From: RGIG2041 sp045578865 | GTDB lineage: Bacteria; Bacillota; Clostridia; UBA1381; UMGS1253 | DNA: 54,406 nucleotides | Assembly: GCA_045578865.1 (NCBI GenBank) | Contig: JAZNLB010000012.1 | Location: 1-54,406 of the forward strand | Direction of reading: 5' to 3' | In this document: piece by piece, positions 40,399 through 49,260 of the stretch | Numbering within the stretch: the stretch's first letter is position 1 | Layout: the number at the start of each line of letters is the position of its first letter | Position numbers and translations under genes: made by a program | Notes under the pieces: model-generated | What the model saw: the letters and a program-made list of their open reading frames with translations, nothing else | What the model was told of the DNA's origin: nothing | Database searches by the model: none

Positions 40399-41052
40399 AT
40401 GCCGTTTGAAGAACAGATTACGCATAATTACATTATAGATTATATCCGAGATAGCCTCCAATCAAGCGAGGGTATTTTGGCGGAGTTGGAAGCATACGCC
40501 CATCAAAAAGGTGTGCCGATTGTGCAAAAAGAGGTGGCATCGTTTTTAGAAACGATGTGTCGTATTCAAAAGCCGATGCGCGTGCTTGAAATTGGTACAG
40601 CGATTGGATATTCTGCGATTTTGATGCTTTCCAATCTGCCCGAAGGTGCACAGATTATCAGCATCGAGCGGGATGCAACTATGGCTGCCCTGGCAAGAGA
40701 AAACATAGAAAAAGCGGGGATGAGTGCACAAATTACGGTTCTGGAAGCGGATGCGGAAGAATACTTAAAAGAACTTGATGACAGGTTTGATATGATTTTT
40801 ATGGATGCGGCAAAATCGCATTACATCTATTTTTTGCCGGAGTGTCTGCGTTTGCTCAGACAAGGCGGCGTGCTCATTAGTGACAACATTTTATATGGCG
40901 GCATGGTGGCAAACCGTGCTTTGCTCATTCGAAGAAAAATCACCATTGTGAAAAGACTTAAAAAATATATTACAGCGATTTGCGAGTCGCCGGAGTTAAA
41001 GACGAGCTTACTGTCCATTGGCGACGGCGTATCTTTATCGTATAAATTGTAG
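40399..41052 (+). CDS. trmR: tRNA 5-hydroxyuridine O-methyltransferase (TrmR-like)
   Basis: 217 residues, an O-methyltransferase of the YrrM type. The SAM-binding motif I VLEIGTAIGYSAILML is near 63-78, ISIERD follows, and MIFMDAAKSHYIYFLPECLRLLRQGGVLISDNILYGG carries the metal-binding aspartates. In Bacillus this protein methylates ho5U34 to mo5U34 in tRNA. The next gene, 11 nt away, is the U32 protein that makes ho5U, which strongly supports this role over a catechol methyltransferase. Confidence 0.9.
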   Translation: MPFEEQITHNYIIDYIRDSLQSSEGILAELEAYAHQKGVPIVQKEVASFLETMCRIQKPMRVLEIGTAIGYSAILMLSNLPEGAQIISIERDATMAALARENIEKAGMSAQITVLEADAEEYLKELDDRFDMIFMDAAKSHYIYFLPECLRLLRQGGVLISDNILYGGMVANRALLIRRKITIVKRLKKYITAICESPELKTSLLSIGDGVSLSYKL

Positions 41053-41063
41053 GAGAATGGATA

Positions 41064-42302
41064 ATGAAAAAGCCTGAACTGCTTGCACCTGCAGGTGATT
41101 TGGAAAAATTAAAGATGGCGGTGCTCTACGGTGCGGATGCCGTATACATCGGCGGAGAAAGTTTCGGCCTTCGCGTGGCTTCGAAAAACTTTGGCCGCGT
41201 AGAGATGGAGGAGGGCGTTCGTTTTGCACATGCGCGCGGTGTAAAGGTTTATGTAACCGTAAATATTATTCCGCACAATGCACAATTAAAAGGTTTTGAC
41301 AAGTATCTGGATATGCTTTGTGAGATTGGTGTCGATGCCGTGATTGTGGCGGATTTAGGTCTGTTTTCCATGGTGCGTAGACTGCATCCGGAACTGAGCG
41401 TGCATGTATCGACGCAGGCAAATAATGTAAATTATGAAACGGTGAATATGTGGCACAAACTCGGTGCGGAGCGCGTGGTGCTTGCGCGTGAACTTTCGTT
41501 TACGGAAATCCGTGAAATCCGTGAGAAAACGGACGCCGCACTGGAGTTGGAAGCCTTTGTGCACGGTGCAATGTGTATTTCCTATTCGGGCAGATGCCTG
41601 CTGAGTAACTACTTAACCAAGCGTGATGCAAATTTAGGCGCTTGTGCTCAACCGTGTCGTTGGAAATATGCGCTTGTGGAGGAAAAGCGACCGGGCGAGT
41701 ATATGGAAATTTCGGAGCAGGACAACCAAACATTTATATTTAACTCTAAGGATTTAAATATGATTGCTCACATTCCGGAACTGATAAAAAGCGGCATCAC
41801 GAGTTTTAAGATTGAGGGCAGAGTAAAAAGTGAATATTATGTGGCAACGGTTGTAAATGCCTACCGCCGTGAGATTGACCGCTATTTTTTAAACCCCGAT
41901 GGCTATGTGTTTGACCCGTCTGCATTGGAAGAAGTATTAAAGGTTAGCCACCGCCCGTATTGTACGGGATTTTATTTCGGTAAGACGGATGAAAATTCGC
42001 AGGTGTATGAAAACAGTTCGTACATTCGTGATTATGATATTGTCGGCTTTGTTTTGGATTATGACGAAAAGACGGGGATTGCAACCGTGGCGCAGAGAAA
42101 CAAATTCTCTGTCGGCGATACAGTGGAGATTATGCAGCCGGGTAAACCGTATTTTGCCCAGAAGGTCGAATGGATGAAAAATGAGGCGGGAGAGAATATC
42201 GATTGTGTGCCGCACGCCGAGATGGTGTTTACAATGAAACTCGATAAACCATGTGTTAAAAATTCTATGATTCGCAAAGGCGAATTGGTATCGGGAAAAT
42301 AA
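41064..42302 (+). CDS. trhP: U32 family tRNA uridine-hydroxylation protein (TrhP-like)
   Basis: 412 residues with the U32 signature ELEAFVHGAMCISYSGRCLLSNYL near 165-188, preceded by PELLAPAGDLEKLKMAVLYGADAVYIGGE and followed by GACAQPCRWKY and a C-terminal barrel (KFSVGDTVEIMQPGKP). Such proteins, once called collagenases, are needed for prephenate-dependent 5-hydroxyuridine at tRNA position 34. Cysteines in the signature may hold an Fe-S cluster. Immediately after trmR, so the two successive steps are encoded together. Confidence 0.93.
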   Translation: MKKPELLAPAGDLEKLKMAVLYGADAVYIGGESFGLRVASKNFGRVEMEEGVRFAHARGVKVYVTVNIIPHNAQLKGFDKYLDMLCEIGVDAVIVADLGLFSMVRRLHPELSVHVSTQANNVNYETVNMWHKLGAERVVLARELSFTEIREIREKTDAALELEAFVHGAMCISYSGRCLLSNYLTKRDANLGACAQPCRWKYALVEEKRPGEYMEISEQDNQTFIFNSKDLNMIAHIPELIKSGITSFKIEGRVKSEYYVATVVNAYRREIDRYFLNPDGYVFDPSALEEVLKVSHRPYCTGFYFGKTDENSQVYENSSYIRDYDIVGFVLDYDEKTGIATVAQRNKFSVGDTVEIMQPGKPYFAQKVEWMKNEAGENIDCVPHAEMVFTMKLDKPCVKNSMIRKGELVSGK

Positions 42303-42321
42303 TAATAAGGAGGAATATACA

Positions 42322-43548
42322 ATGAAAAAAGTATTGTGTTTGGTACTGGCAGTTCTGCTTTTGCTGCCGATAGTGCTTGTGGCTCATGCAGAAACAACGG
42401 AGTTTGTGTGTTACTGGGGCTTTGAGAATCAAGAGGAAGATTACAACAGCTTAGGTGGCCTTGAAGTGCGCTTCCATGCATTTGAGGGTGCGACCGGCTA
42501 TGAGGTGATGCTCTACAAGAACGGACAGACTGTGGAGCAGGAATTTGTAGACGGTGAAATGTACATCTATGTAGAAGGTGAAACGGAGCTTTCTAACTTT
42601 TTTGCAGTTGACATGAGTGATTATATCGTCGAATTTGGCAGCGGTACCTATACTGCAAGCGTATCGGCCGTAAAGATAGATTACGAAGCAGAATATCCGG
42701 AACCGGAAGTGCTTGCAATAACACCGATATCCAATCCGTATGTTTACACTGAGCCGGCCGTTACCTTGCCGCCGGTACAAAATGTTGGATATGACGGAAG
42801 TAAAATTACCTTTAACCATGAAGCGGGCAGTGTAGAATTGACATATCATATGGAATGCAGTGTGGAATACGGAGATTACCGCACGCATACATTCTACGGT
42901 AGCAGCGACTTTATTCCGGAAATGACGCAGGAGAGAATTGCATGGATGTGGGAGTATTATGCTGAAACACTGGCTTCTGACAAAGAATACGCCCCGGAAC
43001 TTTTAGAGCGTGGAGAACCGAAGCTGGTCGTTGTTATTTATGCAAAGGCGTGGGATATCAATGTGGCAATGCAATCGCCAAAGACCTATTTTTATCCGAA
43101 TGGGGAAAAGGCGACTTATACAGAGCCGTATGCAGTACCTGTCTGGACGAAATCCAAGAATGCAATGCTGTCTTTTGGAGGAGAGCAATCTCAGGTAGAG
43201 GCTTACAATATTTATGATAATAACTATTTTAAGCTTCGTGATATTGCATTGAAGCTCACACAAATGGGCGTGCCGGTTGAGGTGACCTGGGATGAAGAAA
43301 AGCAGGCAATTAACCTGATTACCGACATGGCGTATACGCAGGTGGGCGGTGAACTCAAAGTTGCAGACGGTGCGACCAGTGAAGCAGTTCCGTGCAAATC
43401 GAGAATCTACTTAAATGGAACAAAAATTGATTTGAAGGCATATACAATCAACGGCAATAATTTCTTTAAACTCAGAGATTTATGTGCCGCTTTGAATGTA
43501 AAGGTTGGTTGGGATGAAGCAACACAGCTGATTATTTTAAGCAAATAA
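42322..43548 (+). CDS. Secreted protein with stalk-domain repeats
   Basis: 408 residues with a typical signal peptide, MKKVLCLVLAVLLLLPIVLVAHA. The first 260 residues form beta-rich domains of unassigned type. The C-terminal 130 residues contain two copies of a stalk-type unit: YNIYDNNYFKLRDIALKL ... VTWDEEKQAINLIT and YTINGNNFFKLRDLCAAL ... VGWDEATQLIILSK, as in copper amine oxidase N-like modules of Clostridia surface proteins. AAGGAGG precedes the ATG. Probably extracellular or wall-associated; role unknown. Confidence 0.82.
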   Translation: MKKVLCLVLAVLLLLPIVLVAHAETTEFVCYWGFENQEEDYNSLGGLEVRFHAFEGATGYEVMLYKNGQTVEQEFVDGEMYIYVEGETELSNFFAVDMSDYIVEFGSGTYTASVSAVKIDYEAEYPEPEVLAITPISNPYVYTEPAVTLPPVQNVGYDGSKITFNHEAGSVELTYHMECSVEYGDYRTHTFYGSSDFIPEMTQERIAWMWEYYAETLASDKEYAPELLERGEPKLVVVIYAKAWDINVAMQSPKTYFYPNGEKATYTEPYAVPVWTKSKNAMLSFGGEQSQVEAYNIYDNNYFKLRDIALKLTQMGVPVEVTWDEEKQAINLITDMAYTQVGGELKVADGATSEAVPCKSRIYLNGTKIDLKAYTINGNNFFKLRDLCAALNVKVGWDEATQLIILSK

Positions 43549-43555
43549 ACAAATT

Positions 43556-43592
43556 AAAGCCGATTTCTCCGTAGAGAAATCGGCTTTATTAT
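43556..43592. terminator. Bidirectional terminator between stalk protein and rsmI
   Basis: A 13-bp stem AAAGCCGATTTCT / AGAAATCGGCTTT with a 6-nt loop, placed between convergent genes. Confidence 0.9.
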
Positions 43593-44425
43593 TTTTTCTT
43601 TATCACGCTGTATACTTCGTTTTTGGGTACACCGCGTTGTTTTGCAGCGGTTTTGATGGCATCGGACTCACTCATGCCTTCATCTGTCAGCATTTGCACA
43701 TGTTCTTCCACCGACATTTGTGTGTAGTCCGTTTCATGCGACTGGGTGCTTGCGCCTTCAATGACCAACACAAACTCGCCCTTCGGGTTTTCAGTATTAT
43801 ACTTTTCCAAGGCACCTCCAAGCGTGGTGCGTACAAATTCTTCGTGCAGTTTGGTCATTTCGCGCGCGAGCGTAATTTTACGGTCTGCGCCGAGTGCAGC
43901 GCACAAATCCGACAATGTTGCACGCAGTTTGTGCGGTGCTTCATAAAATAACATGGTGCGTGTTTCGCTTTTGATTTCTTCTAAATGCGCTTTGCGTTGG
44001 CGGCGATTCATCGACAAAAAGCCTTCAAAGCAAAATCTGCCGGTGGCAAGACCGGAGGTGATTAGAGCGCAGATGCCGGCAACGGCGCCGGGCACGGGTG
44101 TGACGCGAATATCGTTTTCGATTGCAAGGTTTACCAAATCTTCTCCGGGATCGGAAATGGCGGGCGTACCCGCATCTGATACGATGGCAATGCTTTCACC
44201 TGCGAGCAATTTTTCAATCAGGTAGTTGCCCTTTTCTTTTTTGTTATGTTCATAATAACTTGTCATCGGTGTATGGATGTCAAAGTGGTTTAACAGTTTT
44301 AAGGTCTGGCGCGTGTCCTCCGCTGCAATCAAGTCAACGCTTTTGAGCGTCTCAAGGCAACGGGCGGTGATATCGCCCAGATTGCCGATGGGTGTGGCGC
44401 ACAGATAGAGCGTTCCTTTAGACAT
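43589..44425 (-). CDS. rsmI: 16S rRNA 2'-O-ribose C1402 methyltransferase
   Basis: 278 residues from the ATG at 44425 with GGGAG upstream; longer frames start inside trmN6. MSKGTLYLCATPIGNLGDITARCLETLKSVDLIAAEDTR is the family start, followed by IVSDAGTPAISDPG (the SAM pocket), PGAVAGICALITSGL and RKAHLEEIK. The protein methylates C1402 in the decoding centre. Its first codons overlap the end of trmN6 by 8 nt. Confidence 0.96.
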   Translation of the reverse strand: MSKGTLYLCATPIGNLGDITARCLETLKSVDLIAAEDTRQTLKLLNHFDIHTPMTSYYEHNKKEKGNYLIEKLLAGESIAIVSDAGTPAISDPGEDLVNLAIENDIRVTPVPGAVAGICALITSGLATGRFCFEGFLSMNRRQRKAHLEEIKSETRTMLFYEAPHKLRATLSDLCAALGADRKITLAREMTKLHEEFVRTTLGGALEKYNTENPKGEFVLVIEGASTQSHETDYTQMSVEEHVQMLTDEGMSESDAIKTAAKQRGVPKNEVYSVIKKK

Positions 44426-45155
44426 TGTTTTGCTCCCTTCCGTAAATCCTATTGATTTCATCAGAATAGTTGTGGTTTTCATCGTAGACATAGAGCGGGG
44501 GCATCATACGAAGTTCTGCGCCGCCGCCGCGCGCACCCTCCACAAGTACGATATTTGCTTTTTTGCAGGGTTGTGGATGCACAAACTGCACGCGTTTCGG
44601 CTCGATGCCGTATGCGCGCATGGTGCAGAAAATATCCACGAGCCGCTCCGGTTTATGTACTAAAAACAGTTTGCCGCCAAAGCGAAGCATGTCCGCACTT
44701 ACGCGGATAACATCGTCGAGCGTGCATAAAATTTCATGGCGTGCGATGTTTTTTTCGTCTGTTTTATTTTCAAGTCCGCCGCTCGCTGCGATGTAGGGTG
44801 GGTTACAGGTAACGACATCCACACTTGCCTTAGGAATGTAGGCGAAACAGTTATTTAAATTATCCTCAATAATTTCAATGCGGTCTTGCAGGTTGTTGAG
44901 TATAACGCTGCGGCGCGCCAAAGATGCCGCTCTGCCTTGCACCTCTACACAGTAAATTTTTTCGGTGTCGGTTTTTCCGGCAAGCAAAATGCCGACAATG
45001 CCGTTGCCACTGCACAAATCTACTGCCGTATTGGCAGGTGTATCCTTGGCAAAGTGCGACAAAAGAACAGCATCTACACCAAAGCAGAATAATTCATCAT
45101 CCTGTATCAGTTTTAATCCGCCGATTTGTAAATCATCAATTCTTTCCATAATCAT
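44418..45155 (-). CDS. trmN6: tRNA1(Val) adenine N6-methyltransferase-like (TrmN6/YfiC)
   Basis: 245 residues. It has class I SAM motif DLCSGNGIVG at 46-55 and the adenine N6-methylase NPPY at 118-121, with the family start ERIDDLQIGGLKLIQDDELFCFGVDAVLLS. Two starts are possible, ATG at 45155 or at 45149; the AAAGGA site is closer to the first. rsmI follows with overlap, a pairing common in Firmicutes. It probably modifies A37 of tRNA. Confidence 0.9.
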   Translation of the reverse strand: MIMERIDDLQIGGLKLIQDDELFCFGVDAVLLSHFAKDTPANTAVDLCSGNGIVGILLAGKTDTEKIYCVEVQGRAASLARRSVILNNLQDRIEIIEDNLNNCFAYIPKASVDVVTCNPPYIAASGGLENKTDEKNIARHEILCTLDDVIRVSADMLRFGGKLFLVHKPERLVDIFCTMRAYGIEPKRVQFVHPQPCKKANIVLVEGARGGGAELRMMPPLYVYDENHNYSDEINRIYGREQNNV

Positions 45156-45165
45156 TTAGTCCTTT

Positions 45166-45201
45166 GAAGAAAAATGCCGATTGCTAAGCAATCGGCATTT
45201 T
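45166..45201 (-). terminator. Terminator of the ferredoxin gene
   Basis: A 14-bp stem AAAATGCCGATTGC / GCAATCGGCATTTT with a TTA loop, followed by TTTTTCTTC on the minus strand. Confidence 0.88.
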
Positions 45202-45211
45202 GTTTTGATTC

Positions 45212-45382
45212 TTACTCTTCTGCAATCGCACCTACCGGGCAGTTGTCAGCGCAAGCGCCACAGCTGAGGCAAGCATCAGCGTCGATTACATGAATCTCAT
45301 CGCCTGCTGCGATACATTCAACCGGGCAGTTTGCTGCACAAGCGCCGCAGTTGATGCAAGCATCACTGATTTTGAAAGCCAT
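45212..45382 (-). CDS. 2[4Fe-4S] bacterial-type ferredoxin
   Basis: 56 residues from the ATG at 45382, with GGAGGTG upstream. Two CxxCxxCxxxCP motifs are visible: C9, C12, C15, C19 and C38, C41, C44, C48. This is the classical clostridial ferredoxin, a low-potential electron carrier of the cytoplasm. It is monocistronic, with a strong terminator. It could supply electrons to the Fe-S proteins of the accessory operon, though nothing in the sequence proves it. Confidence 0.96.
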   Translation of the reverse strand: MAFKISDACINCGACAANCPVECIAAGDEIHVIDADACLSCGACADNCPVGAIAEE

Positions 45383-45486
45383 TTAAACACACCTCCATAC
45401 CCAAAATAACATATCATAAAATTTAATAATATGTGTGTTTGGCAAGATAATTTTATCTGCCGTTACACATTGTATCACATATTTTT

Positions 45487-46356
45487 TTATTCTTCAAGTG
45501 TTTTTAATATTTCTTCATCAATTTGTTCTGTTTCGGTATTTCTTGCGTTTTTAAGAACTTTAACTTCCGAAACATCAAAATCCTCAATACCACCGCCTTT
45601 TTCGGGGTTCATGGTCACTTTTAATTTGCCTTTTAAAAGGTTTACCGATGTGACGGTGCCTTTGCCGGACGGCGTTTGTACCAAAGCGCCGACACGAGGT
45701 GTTGTATGCAGCATATCTTCATAGGCCGCTTGTTCGTACTTTAAGCAACACATCAGTCTGCCGCAGGTACCGGAAATTTTTGAAGGATTTAAGGAAAGAC
45801 CTTGTTCTTTTGCCATTTTGATGCTGACCGGTGCAAAGTCGCCAAGATACTGTGCACAACAAAGATTTCTGCCGCAGATACCATAACTGCCAATCATCTT
45901 GGCTTCGTCACGCACACCGATTTGACGCAGCTCGATGCGTGTGCGAAATACGCTTGCCAAATCCTTGACGAGTTCACGGAAGTCCACACGCCCGTCTGCG
46001 GTAAAATAAAATAGAATTTTACTGCAATCGAAGGCGTATTCCACATCGACCAGTTTCATTTCGAGTTTGTGTTCCTGGATTTTTGCGTTGCATTTTTCAA
46101 AGGCTTCTCGTTCTTTCCTTTTGTTTTCTTCTGCCTTTTTAAAATCGTCTGCATCTGCGATGCGTAGCACCTTTTTGAGCGGCTGCACGATTTTGTTTTC
46201 TTCGACTTCACGGTTTGCGATGACCACTTTGCCCATTTCCAAACCGCGGGCTGTCTCCACAATCACATGCATATCGGTGGTAATTTGCTTACCGTCCGGG
46301 TCGAAATAATATATTTTTCCTACGCTTTTAAAGCGTACGCCTACAATCTGTACCAT
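45487..46356 (-). CDS. ricT: PSP1-domain protein RicT (YaaT)
   Basis: 289 residues. IVGVRFKSVGKIYYFDP starts the PSP1 domain, and six conserved cysteines are visible: C161, C166, C167 in GICGRNLCC and C198, C203, C204 in GTCGRLMCC. RicT with RicA and RicF forms an Fe-S Y-complex that stimulates RNase Y-dependent mRNA processing and sporulation phosphorelay in Bacillus. It lies after holB and darA in the usual Firmicute order (darA-holB-ricT). Confidence 0.95.
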   Translation of the reverse strand: MVQIVGVRFKSVGKIYYFDPDGKQITTDMHVIVETARGLEMGKVVIANREVEENKIVQPLKKVLRIADADDFKKAEENKRKEREAFEKCNAKIQEHKLEMKLVDVEYAFDCSKILFYFTADGRVDFRELVKDLASVFRTRIELRQIGVRDEAKMIGSYGICGRNLCCAQYLGDFAPVSIKMAKEQGLSLNPSKISGTCGRLMCCLKYEQAAYEDMLHTTPRVGALVQTPSGKGTVTSVNLLKGKLKVTMNPEKGGGIEDFDVSEVKVLKNARNTETEQIDEEILKTLEE

Positions 46357-46374
46357 TGTTGTATGTTTTTCTCC

Positions 46375-47388
46375 TTATTTATAATAAATTTCAAGCAACA
46401 TTCTCAGTATTGTTGACTTTGCTGAAACAAAAATGCTCAATTTGTCTTGGGCCTGAATTACGGATTCACAGGCGAATACGAGTTTTTCCTTTGAGCAAAA
46501 ATTGCAAAGCTGCGTTAAGTTTTCCATATAGTCTGTATTGGTGATGCCGTTTTGTGTGCCGAGTTTGAGTTTTAACAGGTCTGAAAAGAACGAAAGCAGA
46601 CAATCGAGCAATATGGCAATGCCGTCTGTCGGATTGTCTTTGCTCTTTTTGTGTGCATCAAAATAATCGGCGATGTCAAACAGACGCGTCGGCTTGCCGC
46701 CGCGCAATAAAATGGCGGCTGCATTGTACATCTTCTGGCGCATCTGTGCAAAGTCTTCGTTTTGACACAACAAATCTACCTTACGGGTGATGCCGCCGCA
46801 AAACGATACGATAAAGTCCGCTTGCGAAAGCATATGCGGATAGTTTTCTTTCACATAGAGTCGGATTTCATTGTCGCTTTTGGGTTGAAAACGCAAAATA
46901 CGACTGCGTGAGCGTATGGTCGGCAGAATTTTATCGGCATCCGATGTGCACAGGATAAAGACGGCATAAGCCGGTGGTTCTTCAAGGACCTTTAATAAGG
47001 CATTTTGTGCACCGACGGTCAAGGCTTCGCCGTCTTCAATAATATACACTTTCTTTCGCGCCTTAAAAGGACGCGTGTATACATCTTCTATGATTTCGCG
47101 CACCTCATCGACACCAATGCTTTTTTTAGAGGTCAAAGCCTGCAAGGATTTCACAAGAAGGTCCGGATTATTACCGCTCGCGCTTTGCAGGCAGTTATCG
47201 CAACTGCCGCAGGGGGGCGTAGTATCACCCTCGCAAAGAAGTGCAGCGGCAAAATACCGCGCAGTTTCGCGCTTTAACAGGCCGGAAGGTCCGGCAAACA
47301 GATAGGCATGCACATCTGTTTTGTTTTGTATGCTGGCAATCAAATCACGCACAATGGCGTGATTGCCTTTCGGATAGGGTATCAACAT
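46375..47388 (-). CDS. holB: DNA polymerase III delta' subunit
   Basis: 337 residues with AYLFAGPSGLLKRETARYFAAALLC at 29-53; the P-loop is degenerate (GPSGLLKR instead of GxxGxGKT), as usual for the non-ATPase delta' stator. Zinc cysteines are C52/C60/C63/C66. KVYIIEDGEALTVGAQNALLKVLEEPPAYAVFIL is typical of clamp-loader subunits, with SRSRILRF replacing the sensor SRC. Start codon ATG overlaps the stop of darA. Confidence 0.94.
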   Translation of the reverse strand: MLIPYPKGNHAIVRDLIASIQNKTDVHAYLFAGPSGLLKRETARYFAAALLCEGDTTPPCGSCDNCLQSASGNNPDLLVKSLQALTSKKSIGVDEVREIIEDVYTRPFKARKKVYIIEDGEALTVGAQNALLKVLEEPPAYAVFILCTSDADKILPTIRSRSRILRFQPKSDNEIRLYVKENYPHMLSQADFIVSFCGGITRKVDLLCQNEDFAQMRQKMYNAAAILLRGGKPTRLFDIADYFDAHKKSKDNPTDGIAILLDCLLSFFSDLLKLKLGTQNGITNTDYMENLTQLCNFCSKEKLVFACESVIQAQDKLSIFVSAKSTILRMLLEIYYK

Positions 47389-47717
47389 TACGCTTTTTCG
47401 AAACGCTCAACATCCATCACGAAAATCGTTGCGCCGCCAACTTCTACTTCCACCGGATACGGGGTGTAAACGGAACCGAGGCCGGACATCGGTACCGGTG
47501 TAGAAATGATTTGCTTTCTGGTTTCGCTCTTGGATTTGATAATATCAATTACTGCTTGCACATTCTGCTCACTTGTGCCGACCAACAAGGTGACATTACC
47601 GGATTTAAGGAAGCCACCGGTGGTTGCAAGTTTGGTTACACTAAAACCCTGACGGTTGAGTTCACTCATTACTTTTCCGCCGTCCTCATCATGTACAATT
47701 GCAAGAATCAGTTTCAT
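47388..47717 (-). CDS. darA: Cyclic-di-AMP receptor DarA (PII-like)
   Basis: 109 residues: KLILAIVHDEDGGKVMSELNRQGFSVTKLATTGGFLKSGNVTLLVGT, followed by PVPMSGLGSVYTPYPVEVEVGGATIFVMDV. This is the PII-like trimeric c-di-AMP sensor known as DarA/PstA/YaaQ. GGAGG lies before the ATG. It is the first gene of the darA-holB-ricT group, with a good promoter upstream. Confidence 0.95.
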   Translation of the reverse strand: MKLILAIVHDEDGGKVMSELNRQGFSVTKLATTGGFLKSGNVTLLVGTSEQNVQAVIDIIKSKSETRKQIISTPVPMSGLGSVYTPYPVEVEVGGATIFVMDVERFEKA

Positions 47718-47767
47718 AAAACATCCTCCTTCATAAGAAAAATTTTAAATTCCTTCAAGTTGTGTTT

Positions 47768-47796
47768 ATTTTATCACAAAAATTTAAATTTTGCAA
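47768..47796 (-). promoter_or_regulatory. Promoter of darA-holB-ricT
   Basis: On the minus strand TTGCAA (47796-47791), 17 nt, TAAAAT (47773-47768), right after the end of tsaD. Confidence 0.7.
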
Positions 47797-47801
47797 GAGG
47801 C

Positions 47802-48812
47802 TTATGCCAAGGGCAGGGAGGGTACGGCATTGAGGGATAAATCTGCCATATCGCCTGCCAGAAAAGCGTAGTGCGCCGCACAACCAATCATGGCCGCATT
47901 GTCCGTGCAAAGTATCGGAGGCGGCACAAAAAATTCCATGTTGTTTTCTTTTGCTGCGATTTCGAAGCTTTTACGCAGTGCGGAGTTGGAGGCCACACCG
48001 CCCGCAAGTGCGATTTTTTTTGTGCCGACGGTTTTTGCCGCATGGAATGTGTGCGCCGTCAGCACTTCTACAACTGCTTGCTGAAAACTTGCGGCGATGT
48101 CGGCTTTGCTGTAATTTTCGCCGTTTTGCTCCAATTTGTGCAAATGGTTGATTACAGCGGTTTTTACTCCGCTGAAACTGAAATCGAACGGATTGTCCAT
48201 GGTTACACGGGGCAGATGCACTGCTTCGGGGTTGCCCTCTTTTGCGAGTTTGTCAATGAGCGGACCACCGGGATAGCCGAGACCGAGCACGCGTGCAACC
48301 TTATCATAGGCTTCGCCCGCCGCATCGTCGCATGTTCTGCCGAGCACCTCAAATTCAGTGTATGTTTTGACATGCACGATATGACTGTGACCGCCCGACG
48401 CCACCAGACAAACAAACGGCGGCTCCAATTTTGGATGGGCTAAAAAGTTTGCCATAATATGCCCCTTGATGTGATGCACCGCAATCAAAGGCAGATTTGC
48501 CGACATTGACAATGCCTTTGCAAAGGATACGCCGACCAAAAGTGCACCAACCAGCCCCGGTCCGTAGGTTACGGCAATGGCCGTTAAGTCTTTGAGTTTT
48601 ACATTCGCAGTTTGAAGCGCCTCATCCACCACAGTGCCGATGGCTTCTGTGTGACAACGAGATGCAATCTCCGGAACTACGCCACCGTAGCGCTTGTGAA
48701 TTTCAATTTGTGAGTTAATGACATTGGACAATACCGTGCGTCCGTTTTGAATGACGGCGGCCGCCGTTTCATCGCATGAGGATTCAATCGCTAAAATAAG
48801 TGTATCTGCCAT
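47802..48812 (-). CDS. tsaD: tRNA N6-threonylcarbamoyladenosine transferase
   Basis: 336 residues. The ASKHA-fold enzyme transfers the threonylcarbamoyl group to A37 of ANN-decoding tRNAs. Visible are LAIESSCDETAAAV, the metal ligands in VHHIKGH (H114 and H118), LVASGGHSHIV, GEAYDKVARVLGLGYPGGP and LAGGVASNSALR. The cluster with sua5 supplies both enzymatic steps. TsaB and TsaE are not in this window. No strong ribosome site is seen. Confidence 0.97.
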   Translation of the reverse strand: MADTLILAIESSCDETAAAVIQNGRTVLSNVINSQIEIHKRYGGVVPEIASRCHTEAIGTVVDEALQTANVKLKDLTAIAVTYGPGLVGALLVGVSFAKALSMSANLPLIAVHHIKGHIMANFLAHPKLEPPFVCLVASGGHSHIVHVKTYTEFEVLGRTCDDAAGEAYDKVARVLGLGYPGGPLIDKLAKEGNPEAVHLPRVTMDNPFDFSFSGVKTAVINHLHKLEQNGENYSKADIAASFQQAVVEVLTAHTFHAAKTVGTKKIALAGGVASNSALRKSFEIAAKENNMEFFVPPPILCTDNAAMIGCAAHYAFLAGDMADLSLNAVPSLPLA

Positions 48813-48825
48813 AAAAGTTCATTCC

Positions 48826-49260
48826 TTACATTTGTTTTTCCATAATTACGGCATCTTCGCCGTTGTCTGTGTAATAGTTTTTGCGCTCGCCGACGGAGAC
48901 GAAGCCGCAGGTGGTATAGAGGGCTTGTGCCGCCATGTTGGATTTTCGCACTTCCAAATACATTTGTCTTACACCGCGCGCGGCGGCATCACACAGTAAT
49001 TTTTCGAGAATTTGCTTTCCGAGTCCGCGTTTGCGGTAGTCGGGGTGCACGGCCACATTTGTGATATCCGCGCTGTCTGCTGCTTGCCAAAATGCTCCGT
49101 AGCCGATAAGTGCATCGTTTTCGATGAGCAGTACATAGCAGGCGTTTTCGTTGGTCACATCATTTACGAATGCCGTTTTTGTCCACGGCACGGTAAAGCA
49201 CAGACATTCTAGCGCATACAAACTGTCTACATATTCGCGTTTTAAAAAATCAAAATGCAT
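48826..49260 (-). CDS. rimI: Ribosomal protein S18-alanine N-acetyltransferase (RimI-like)
   Basis: 144 residues from the ATG at 49260 (AGGAG 10 nt upstream). GNAT fold with VAVHPDYRKRGLGKQILEKLL as the acetyl-CoA motif (R/Q-x-x-G-x-G) and YLEVRKSNMAAQALYTTCGF. The location beside tsaD is the classical tsaB-rimI-tsaD neighbourhood. The longer frame to 49362 lies within ywlE and is rejected. Confidence 0.92.
   Translation of the reverse strand: MHFDFLKREYVDSLYALECLCFTVPWTKTAFVNDVTNENACYVLLIENDALIGYGAFWQAADSADITNVAVHPDYRKRGLGKQILEKLLCDAAARGVRQMYLEVRKSNMAAQALYTTCGFVSVGERKNYYTDNGEDAVIMEKQM

Noticed and set aside
46375..47388. Degenerate P-loop in HolB as a sign of gene decay
   Set aside because: Delta' subunits normally lack a working P-loop, so this is expected.
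47241..47840. 199-codon plus-strand ORF opposite holB, darA and tsaD
   Set aside because: Crosses three well-supported genes and a promoter; composition is not protein-like.
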